Positions 31,063 through 37,295 of a DNA stretch of 37,295 nt are shown in pieces; the first letter of the stretch is position 1, and each line of letters begins with the position of its first letter. Below the pieces are notes generated by a model. The model ran no database searches. It was not told where the DNA came from and worked only from the letters and a program-made list of their open reading frames with translations. Both the position numbers and the translations under genes were made by a program. The DNA comes from Candidatus Bathyarchaeota archaeon (lineage in GTDB: Archaea; Thermoproteota; Bathyarchaeia; TCS64), in NCBI GenBank assembly GCA_026014815.1, contig JAOZHP010000080.1, positions 1 through 37,295 on the forward strand, written 5' to 3'.

Positions 31063-31786
31063 TGGAGCCTTTGAAGGATGCTTACGGACAGATCATTCTA
31101 GCATTATACGAGAAGAGACCCTGCTTTGAATTGGTGGAGATGGATACTGGTTATGTCAGTTTATCACGAGCACCTTCCTTGTACCTCTTAGAGTATAATG
31201 ACTGGCCTGAAGTAGAGAAAAGGCAATAAAATATACTAGAGGAAGGGTACTTGACATTGGATGCGGCGCTGGTAGGCACTGTCTATATCTTCAACAAAAA
31301 GATTATGATGTGATAGGAATTGATAATTCTCCACTTGCTATTGATGTATGTAAGCGTAGAGGAGTTCTAAATGCATCTGTAATGCCTATTGAGGAACTCT
31401 CTTTCGATAATGTATTTGATACGGTTCTTCTTTTTGGAGTTAATTTTGGCTAGTTTTCTGGTGAAGATAAGTCACGAGAGATACTGAATAGAATTAATGA
31501 CATCACTTCTGAGGATGCTAGAATTATTTGTAGTACTCGTAACCCATATGATACTAATAACCCGCATTTTCTATACTATCATGAGAGGAACCGATCCATG
31601 GGGAGGATGGGTGGTCAGCTTAGGATTAGAGTTAGGTATAGACAATACGCTACTGACTGGTTTGATTACTTACTTGTATCAAAGGAAGAGATGAAAGGAC
31701 TTCTTCAAGGATCAGGTTGGAAGGTTTCTAAATTTATTGACTCAGATATATCAGAATATATAGCGATACTTGAGAAACAAAGTTAG
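31053..31786 (+). pseudogene. Class I SAM methyltransferase gene, broken by one frameshift and one stop
   Basis: Translating two frames gives a full archaeal methyltransferase: MGLMEPLKDAYGQ, then EVEK[shift]AIKYTRGRVLDIGCGAGRH (SAM motif I), then IGIDNSPLA and MPIEELSFDNVFDTVLLFG. After NFG comes a TAG at 31451-31453 where Leu (TTG) is expected. It continues FSGEDKSRE to WFDYLLVSKEEM and GWKVSKFIDSD, ending at 31784-31786. A single missing base near 31217 causes the shift. Two lesions only suggest recent decay or an assembly error. A second 5' end of the same gene lies at 27399-27466. Confidence 0.8.
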
Positions 31787-31810
31787 ATATAATTCATGAA
31801 GCATGCGCTC

Positions 31811-31870
31811 TCGTAACCTTTAAGCAGTAATTAATTACGTCACATGGTAGCTCCTATAGTGGGGCTATAC
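31811..31870 (+). repeat. Promoter/leader repeat, copy E (degenerate)
   Basis: TCGTAACCTTTAAGCAGTAA matches copy A's CGTAACCTTTAAGCGGTGA with changes in the GGTGA part. A GTGGGGCTATA string near 31858 recalls the GGGCTATGGGCC of copy B. It starts 25 bases after the methyltransferase remnant. No gene follows it, only the 3' end of the minus-strand MtrH-like gene. Confidence 0.4.
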
Positions 31871-31952
31871 ACGTACCCTCATTAGCACCTAAACAGACAT
31901 AAATGGAATACAAATATAGGTGCTGTCCGTGGTACATAACTCTACTATTTTG

Positions 31953-32852
31953 TTATCCTATTTTGTATCGGGGGTGGTCCTTGGGGGGCCTGATCCTCTT
32001 CTCCATTGCCAGTTGACTATACGCCGCGTTTATCATGGCTATCGCAGGGTACACCTCATCAGCATTCCTCATTGGACCATACAGCACAAAATCCGCTCCC
32101 ATTGCTATCGGTAGGGCGCTGGTGACCCCGATAACCGTCGAGACTGCGGTCGGCGAGTATTTTTCGCGTAACCGTTTCCAGGACGCGATAGCGTTGTGGG
32201 CGCCACAGCCACATGGATACCCGTACTTGTCCTTTATCCTGTGGATTGCCTTAGTGGCTAGGCCGAGTGTAGGGACGTCCACTACGACCGTGTCTACCAG
32301 TATTTTCTCAACCCCTGCGTCTTTCGCCTTAGGAACAATCTCATCTAGGAGCGCTTCCTTGCTGGAGGAAAGCAAGTGCCGGGTGCTGTGGAGAAGCAGC
32401 ACGGCGTTCTTACACTCTATCTCCTTGACCTTGCTGTAGACCTCGTCACCTGTGTGGGGGTTTAGTGAGTTGAGTATGATCCTGCCCATCATCCCGTGGT
32501 CATATGCATATTGTAATGACTCCACCATTGCGGTCTCCGAGATGACGTCGAGGAAGATGGGCATCGATGTAACGTCCACCATAAAGTCTAGGTATCTGCC
32601 TGCGGCGACACCGTTTTCTGCCACAAGATCCACCACGGTGGGGAGCCCAGTCTTGTCCGTCATTTCCTCAGCGCCCCTTACCTGTTTCTCGGCCTCATCC
32701 TTGTCGAAGATTCCTTCCCCGGGATTTTCAACGACGAGGTGCCCGTTATAGAACATAGAACCCACCATGACTGTGGGGGCGAGTCCTGGTGCTCCACCTA
32801 TTTTGACTCCGCTTATCTCGTATGTCTTCTGCTCCACGGTGTACTCGAACAT
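31953..32852 (-). CDS. MtrH-like methyltransferase (methyl-corrinoid:pterin)
   Basis: A 299-aa protein like MtrH, the subunit of tetrahydromethanopterin S-methyltransferase that moves the methyl between corrinoid and pterin. Landmarks are KIGGAPGLAPTVMVGSMFY, GLPTVVDLVAE, ILNSLNPHTGDE, CGCGAHNA and ADFVLYGP. The ATG at 32852 fits the family; a GGAAGAG ribosome-site-like string lies upstream. Stand-alone MtrH-like proteins next to MttB/corrinoid genes are thought to hand methyl groups to tetrahydromethanopterin or -folate. It is divergent from the RACo-like activator, with an 87-base shared promoter. Confidence 0.88.
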   Translation of the reverse strand: MFEYTVEQKTYEISGVKIGGAPGLAPTVMVGSMFYNGHLVVENPGEGIFDKDEAEKQVRGAEEMTDKTGLPTVVDLVAENGVAAGRYLDFMVDVTSMPIFLDVISETAMVESLQYAYDHGMMGRIILNSLNPHTGDEVYSKVKEIECKNAVLLLHSTRHLLSSSKEALLDEIVPKAKDAGVEKILVDTVVVDVPTLGLATKAIHRIKDKYGYPCGCGAHNAIASWKRLREKYSPTAVSTVIGVTSALPIAMGADFVLYGPMRNADEVYPAIAMINAAYSQLAMEKRIRPPKDHPRYKIG

Positions 32853-32939
32853 TTGCGTCACTCTTCCATTGAAAGTGGTGTCATCGGTTTTTAAGCGAAT
32901 CTGAGGGAAACTACATAACCCTGATACCTCAAAGTTACT
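32853..32939. promoter_or_regulatory. Divergent promoter of the methyl-transfer locus
   Basis: The gap between the mtrH-like and activator genes holds TTTTTAAG (about 32888-32895), which in one or the other reading can serve as TATA for either side. Co-regulation of the two genes is likely. Confidence 0.4.
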
Positions 32940-34715
32940 TTGATTCCTGTGCCCGTGTATGATGTCGTGTTCCAGCCCGATGGACGTCGAGGAAGGTTCA
33001 ACAAGGATACCACCATCCTTCAAGCAGCACGTGAGCTAGGTGTGGACATAAACACTATCTGTGGAGGAGCCGGGTCCTGCGGTAAATGTATCGTCAAGAT
33101 CATACAAGGCGGGGAAAAACTCAGTGAACCCACGTATAAGGAGACACAGCTCCTAGGAAAAGACGACCTAAGGAACGGGTTCAGGCTTGCGTGCCTCACA
33201 GAGATCAAAGGAGATTCTGTTGTTCTCGTCCCGAAGGAGAGCAGGACAGGCACCCAGAGGCTTCAAACAGAGGGATTGGACACACCGGTAAGCTTCGAGC
33301 CACATATCAGAAAGATAACGGTAGGCGACGAGACGACTATATTTCACGGTGATAGAGCCATTGACACCCTTACCAGTGATACCCGCATCCTCGGCTTCTC
33401 GGTTGACATTGGGTCTACGAAACTAGCAGGTTACCTCATAGACCTCAGCGACGGCAGCGTCCTCGGAGTAGAGACCGCCATGAACCCTCAGATACCTTAC
33501 GGCGAGGACATCATAAGCAGGCTCACCTACGCTTTGAGAGACCAAGAATCATGGAAATTACTACATGAATCACTAGTTGAAGGCATCGATAAGCTACTCA
33601 AAGAAGCCTGCATCAAAGCTGACGTATCTCCAATGGAAGTCTACGAGCACGTCTTAGTGGGAAACACTACAATGCAGCACTTTTTCCTAGGTCTTGATAT
33701 TGAACCATTAACTCACAGCCCGTTCACTCCAGCTAACCTAGGTCACAGAGACGTGTCCCAAGCTTCTCTAGGACTCGGGAACCCGATGGGAAACATTCAT
33801 GTTTTGCCTCTCATCGCCGGGTTCGTGGGCGCTGACTGCGTCGCAGCGATCCTCGCCACTGAGGTATACAAGTCAGATGACCTCAGCTTCCTCATCGACA
33901 TCGGCACCAACACCGAGATAGTAATAGGAAACAAGGATAGACTGGTTGCCTGTAGCTGTGCATCGGGCCCAGCTTTCGAGGGAGCCCACATCAAACATGG
34001 AATGAGAGCTGCCTCAGGTGCCATAGAAGGAGTCTGGATAGACCAAGACACCCTAGAGCCAGCAGTAAAGACCATCGATGACGCCGAGCCAGTGGGAGTA
34101 TGTGGCTCTGGGCTCATCGACGCGTTATCAGGGATGCTACGAACAGGGATAATCGATACATCAGGAAGGATCAGGACCGAGAACCAGCATCCACGGATAA
34201 GAAAAAACGGAAACACCTCCGAGTATGTCCTTGTCTGGAAGAAGGACTCTGCTCTCAGAGAAGACATCGTTCTGACTCAACTGGATGTACGTGAGCTCCA
34301 GAAGGGGAAAGCCGCTATGTTCTCAGGGGCTCATATCGCTATGACCAAACTAGGGGTCACAGCGAGCGAAGTCAAGAAGGTGTACATTGCCGGCGCCTTC
34401 GGCACATACATCAACCGTGAGAGCGCCATCAACGTGGGAATGCTCCCAGAGTTCCCTTTAATGAATATTGAGCACGTGGGAAATGCCGCTGGGACCGGGG
34501 CACGGATGGCACTCATATCAAAATCGTCCCGGGAGGAAGCGAAAAGCATCGCTAAAAAGGTCGAGTATATTGAATTGGCCTCTCAACCGGAGTACAACAA
34601 AGCCTACATGGACTCCCTGATGTTCCCACACCTTGATCTGAGCCTCTTCCCTGAGACAATAAAAAAACTCGAAGACCACATCGTATACAGTCAGATCCAT
34701 CAAAATAGGAAATAA
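32940..34715 (+). CDS. RACo-like reductive activator of corrinoid proteins
   Basis: A 591-aa protein. The N-terminal 2Fe-2S ferredoxin domain has C41, C47, C50 and C85 (CGGAGSCGKC ... RLACLT). Linker and middle domains lead to an ASKHA ATPase with GFSVDIGSTKLAGYLID near 152, FLIDIGTNTEIV, and IAGAFGTYINRESAINVG near the end. RACo proteins use ATP to push an electron onto inactive Co(II) of corrinoid proteins, restoring Co(I). Its partner is surely the corrinoid protein at 34745. The start is TTG at 32940; a later GTG is possible. Confidence 0.88.
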   Translation: MIPVPVYDVVFQPDGRRGRFNKDTTILQAARELGVDINTICGGAGSCGKCIVKIIQGGEKLSEPTYKETQLLGKDDLRNGFRLACLTEIKGDSVVLVPKESRTGTQRLQTEGLDTPVSFEPHIRKITVGDETTIFHGDRAIDTLTSDTRILGFSVDIGSTKLAGYLIDLSDGSVLGVETAMNPQIPYGEDIISRLTYALRDQESWKLLHESLVEGIDKLLKEACIKADVSPMEVYEHVLVGNTTMQHFFLGLDIEPLTHSPFTPANLGHRDVSQASLGLGNPMGNIHVLPLIAGFVGADCVAAILATEVYKSDDLSFLIDIGTNTEIVIGNKDRLVACSCASGPAFEGAHIKHGMRAASGAIEGVWIDQDTLEPAVKTIDDAEPVGVCGSGLIDALSGMLRTGIIDTSGRIRTENQHPRIRKNGNTSEYVLVWKKDSALREDIVLTQLDVRELQKGKAAMFSGAHIAMTKLGVTASEVKKVYIAGAFGTYINRESAINVGMLPEFPLMNIEHVGNAAGTGARMALISKSSREEAKSIAKKVEYIELASQPEYNKAYMDSLMFPHLDLSLFPETIKKLEDHIVYSQIHQNRK

Positions 34716-34744
34716 AATAACCCAAAAAAAGGCATAAAGAAGTT

Positions 34745-35395
34745 TTAATCTAAGTCGAGTAGCGCCCTGACTTTGATTACTGCATCGATAGCGTCTGAGC
34801 CGAAGGTGTCTGCTCCCGAGGTCTCGGCATGCTCCATGTTGACTAAGGCGCCTCCGATGATCACCTTCACCTTATCCCTTAGATCAGCGTCTTCCAGCGC
34901 CACCACAATATCTCTGAACTTCAGCATCGTGGTGGTGACGAGGGCAGATAAACCCAAGACGTTAGGCTTCAGTAGTCTCACGTTATCGATGAAGGTCTCG
35001 TCTGAGATATCGATGCCCAAGTCGATTACCTCGAATCCCTCGGCAACGAGCATCGCGACTACGAGACTCTTCCCGATGTCATGTATGTCACCTGCGACAG
35101 TGCCTATAACGACGCGGCCAAGGTATGGTACCGTTTTCTTCTGTCGTTTGATCTCCTTAGTCAAGATATTCATCGCTTCTTTCGCTGTTTCACCGCAGAA
35201 CATTAGCTCTGTCAGAAATATTCGTCCATCATTGAAATCCGCTCCAACCTCCTTCAACGCGCTTGTGATCCCTTGCATAACCTCGATGGGATCATAGCCT
35301 AGCTCGACGCTCTTCTCGGCGAGGGGTCCACTCTCCTCTATGAACCCGTCTTTTACTGCTTCATAAAGTTTCTTGATAAGTTCCTCTTTCTTCAT
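34745..35395 (-). CDS. Corrinoid-binding protein (MtaC/MtbC/MttC-like)
   Basis: A 216-aa methyl carrier. An N-terminal helical cap is followed by the B12-binding Rossmann domain with the base-off motif D103-x-H105-x-x-G108 in AGDIHDIGKSL, where the His ligates cobalt. ATG 35395 is preferred to GTG 35404, because GAGGTGA (35401-35407) then stands 5 bases before it. It receives a methyl from the MttB-type protein encoded just upstream, 11 bases away in the same transcript, and passes it to the MtrH-like protein. Confidence 0.9.
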   Translation of the reverse strand: MKKEELIKKLYEAVKDGFIEESGPLAEKSVELGYDPIEVMQGITSALKEVGADFNDGRIFLTELMFCGETAKEAMNILTKEIKRQKKTVPYLGRVVIGTVAGDIHDIGKSLVVAMLVAEGFEVIDLGIDISDETFIDNVRLLKPNVLGLSALVTTTMLKFRDIVVALEDADLRDKVKVIIGGALVNMEHAETSGADTFGSDAIDAVIKVRALLDLD

Positions 35396-35406
35396 TTTCT
35401 TCACCT

Positions 35407-36984
35407 CTAAGATTTTGCCATCCTTTTCTCGATCATTTTTACGTGGTCTTCTATCCGTTTCCGGATGCCCTTGTCCAGTGGCTCGGGCCAGTAATCCCTA
35501 AGAATCTCTTGAACTCGTTCTTCCGCTCGTTGCACTGCGTTCTTCTTGCCTCGGCGGACCCAGTCCTCGTACTTCCGTCTATCGAACAGGCTTGGGAAGT
35601 ACTGTTCCTTCCTGAACCATTTCCGTGTATGTGGATGGATCAGAAAAGTGCCTCCGGGACCCACCTCATCTATGACGTCTACTGCCAGAGTCTCCTCAGT
35701 TACCTCGATACCCCTCATAATTCTCTTGATGTAGCCTGCAAGCTCGTTGTCGAGGACTATCTTCTCCAAGCTCACGCCCACCTCTCCAGGTCCCACGGTA
35801 CCTATGCTCACATGATAGTTAACGCCCGCCATCACGCTGGTTAACAGCCCCACACCTGTCTCGTAACCCGCTTGAGGATCCAGCGCCTTAGAAGGACTAC
35901 CGATGCATCCCCTGATAGAGAAACCATAGAAGTGGGCAATGTCTGCGCACGCAGACTGGACGATAACTCCCTCGGGGGCACCCATAATCGGACCATGCGC
36001 CGTCAACTGGTCAAAGAGCCCTGTGAAGCACATCCAGAGCGCTGGGGGCCGATAATCTGGGTTCCCAGCTAGATACCCAAGTACGAGACCTGTCAACGTC
36101 TCTGCGAGCCAAAGAGATAGGGTTCCTGCCATAGTCGCAGGTCCTGTGGCGTTGGTCATGGGTCCGCTGCCGATGAACATGGGTAAACCATGCTCCGCGT
36201 AGACGAGAAGCTTCTCTAGGTTACGTGGGAGATACATAAGTGGGCTCACTGCCTCGTTGAATCCCAAGCTCATAGGAGTCTTCTGGAGCTCCTCTAGACT
36301 TCCTCTTACCGCGATCTCCATCTGTATCTGATCTAAGGCTGCCTGTCTAATGTCTCCTGCCTCGTCCTCCTTGTCTATAACATAGGTTCTGCTGGTGTCC
36401 ACTGGCTTCTCCATGAAGTCCAGCATCATGAGGTATTTCCGCAGCCTTCTCACTGTGAGGGGTAGATGCATTTCATCTTCAGGGGTGGATGCTGTCCCGC
36501 CAACAGGGATACCTGCGACATCCACGTTCTCGCAAGCCTCTAGTACCCTGTAGGCGTCCTGCATGTCCCTCGCTGTGGAGTTTCTCACGGAGCCATCAGT
36601 AGCTATCATATATGGCCCGATTCCGTGGACAAAGTATGAGTGCTCAGTATCGATTTTAATCGCCTTCTTTGCGTCCCTACCACCAAACATGAAGCTCTTG
36701 GGAGTGTTTTTTATAGCCTCATCTACTAGGCTTGCAGGTATTCGGACACGCTGTTCCTTGAAATCCACCGTAGCTCCTGCTTTCTCTAACAGCCCTAGGC
36801 AGATCTCGTTAGGGATCTTCACTCCTGTGCGGCGCAGGATCTCCTTTGCGGCGTAGTCAAGGTCCTTTACTTGGCTATCTGAGAGGAACCTGTAACTACC
36901 AGCCTTGATGCCGACCTCCCCGCTCTTTACTCCGGGAGAAGAATACCAGTAAATCCATGGTTTAAAACCTGAATTTATCATCAA
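35407..36984 (-). CDS. MttB-family (trimethylamine/quaternary amine) methyltransferase, non-pyrrolysine
   Basis: A 525-aa MttB-superfamily protein. AKEILRRTGVKIP starts the conserved part, FVHGIGPYMIATDG and FTGLFDQLTAHGPIM lie in the core, and GSPSKALDPQAGYETG marks the place where MttB of methylamine users has pyrrolysine. No in-frame amber interrupts it, so it belongs to the non-Pyl branch that includes glycine betaine-, carnitine- and proline betaine-demethylating enzymes. The start is doubtful: GGGGAGG (36915-36921) stands 5 bases before an ATC codon at 36909 where the family begins MKAG. The 36984 ATG adds 25 unrelated residues. The stop is TAG. Confidence 0.88.
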   Translation of the reverse strand: MMINSGFKPWIYWYSSPGVKSGEVGIKAGSYRFLSDSQVKDLDYAAKEILRRTGVKIPNEICLGLLEKAGATVDFKEQRVRIPASLVDEAIKNTPKSFMFGGRDAKKAIKIDTEHSYFVHGIGPYMIATDGSVRNSTARDMQDAYRVLEACENVDVAGIPVGGTASTPEDEMHLPLTVRRLRKYLMMLDFMEKPVDTSRTYVIDKEDEAGDIRQAALDQIQMEIAVRGSLEELQKTPMSLGFNEAVSPLMYLPRNLEKLLVYAEHGLPMFIGSGPMTNATGPATMAGTLSLWLAETLTGLVLGYLAGNPDYRPPALWMCFTGLFDQLTAHGPIMGAPEGVIVQSACADIAHFYGFSIRGCIGSPSKALDPQAGYETGVGLLTSVMAGVNYHVSIGTVGPGEVGVSLEKIVLDNELAGYIKRIMRGIEVTEETLAVDVIDEVGPGGTFLIHPHTRKWFRKEQYFPSLFDRRKYEDWVRRGKKNAVQRAEERVQEILRDYWPEPLDKGIRKRIEDHVKMIEKRMAKS

Positions 36985-37029
36985 TGAAAAAAAGGGCTAA
37001 TGTTTCATTAATAATTTCGTACGGTGTGT

Positions 37030-37295
37030 TTACTTGAAGTAGTTCACCACGTCCTCTGGGCTGTATCCAGCGAAACCTAGTTTCTCTGCTGTCACACCAG
37101 TTTCCCAGAATTCAATGTTCAACAATACCGACGCTATCCGTATACAGGCTTTCAATGTGGGCGTCGGTACACCAACTAGGTCTCCCATCGAGGACCAAGT
37201 AACTAATCCATAAGGAATATCCTCGGTTAGGTACCTATAGTTCAGAGTATCCGTCATGCTCCAGTATGTCTCAAGACTCGGGGGGATAGCGGGGG
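37030..37295 (-). CDS. NAD/NADP octopine/nopaline dehydrogenase family protein, C-terminal part (cut by window edge)
   Basis: The frame is open to the right edge. The end reads YRYLTEDIPYGLVTW, then SSMGDLVGVPTPTLKACIRI and LGFAGYSPEDVVNYFK, the C-terminal helical domain of opine dehydrogenases (PF02317). The ATG at 37257 is internal; the frame goes on into PPSLETYWS before it. It lies directly upstream of the MttB-type gene on the same strand, about 45 bases from the longest start. Opine dehydrogenases reduce or oxidise N-(carboxyalkyl) amino acids, which may bear on the MttB substrate. Confidence 0.75.
   Translation of the reverse strand, partial: PAIPPSLETYWSMTDTLNYRYLTEDIPYGLVTWSSMGDLVGVPTPTLKACIRIASVLLNIEFWETGVTAEKLGFAGYSPEDVVNYFK

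Noticed and set aside
31451-31453. Amber codon read as pyrrolysine in the methyltransferase
   Set aside because: Leu is expected there, the gene also has a frameshift, and TAG ends many intact genes in the window including the mttB gene.
32853-33023. 57-residue N-terminal extension of the MtrH-like protein
   Set aside because: It would overlap the start of the divergent activator gene and has no family resemblance; the ATG at 32852 fits.
1-37295. CRISPR array, insertion-sequence transposase, integrase or toxin-antitoxin pair
   Set aside because: No regularly spaced repeats and no such proteins seen in any frame, although repeats and remnants in 27.2-31.9 kb suggest past mobility.

Overview
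The window looks like chromosomal DNA of an uncultivated anaerobic archaeon. Genes are compact. Several are preceded by a TATA-like box about 25-35 bases before the start codon, and others by a GGAGG-type ribosome binding site. Families typical of archaea are present: DUF131/TIGR00304, a CxxC-x17-CxxC zinc-ribbon micro-protein, an AIM24/TIGR00266 protein, an MtrH-like methyltransferase and a stand-alone EF-Tu domain-2-like protein. The non-pyrrolysine MttB / corrinoid protein / RACo-like / MtrH-like set together with many peptidases resembles Bathyarchaeia- or Thorarchaeia-like sediment archaea, but the phylum cannot be fixed from the window. TAG is a common normal stop here, including mttB itself, which argues against pyrrolysine use.

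Layout. (1) 0.3-5.3 kb: a cupin and a C_GCAxxG_C_C redox protein diverge from a palindrome-rich control region. A gap with tRNA-like fragments and a repeat follows, then an Asp/Glu racemase, a LarA-like racemase, a VOC protein, a flavodoxin and a 49-aa Cys protein. (2) 5.6-15.9 kb: mixed single genes, including an APH-like kinase, a YkgJ-like protein, a D-aminoacylase-like amidohydrolase, a YfiT-like protein, a deaminase, an Lrp/AsnC regulator, two cupins plus a dead one, an MBL hydrolase, and a small block of zinc/membrane protein, DUF131 and nuclease-like protein. (3) 16-20.2 kb: S9 peptidase, M20 peptidase and DDAH/arginine-deiminase-like hydrolase on one strand. (4) 20.5-27.1 kb: purD, scpB, an anchored EEP hydrolase, a C45 acyltransferase, a micro-protein with a TM2-type protein, AIM24 and two HAD phosphatases. 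(5) 27.1-31.9 kb: tRNA-Ala(TGC) followed by an accessory, A+T-richer zone with repeats, a hairpin-rich putative RNA, broken genes, a thioredoxin-like/CcdA pair and a His-rich secreted peptide. It also holds at least four, probably five, copies of one promoter/leader element. (6) 31.95 kb to the end: a corrinoid methyl-transfer locus (MtrH-like, RACo-like activator, corrinoid protein, MttB family) and the C-terminal part of an opine dehydrogenase cut by the window edge.

How it fits together. The catabolic genes suggest life on peptides and modified or D-amino acids: peptidases, D-aminoacylase, racemases and guanidino hydrolase. The right-hand locus suggests methyl-group harvesting from a quaternary amine onto a pterin carrier. 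The least ordinary part is 27.2-31.9 kb, where unrelated genes and gene remnants share an element with core TTTAAGCGGTGATGC, in which a tiny reading frame ends on the next gene's start codon.
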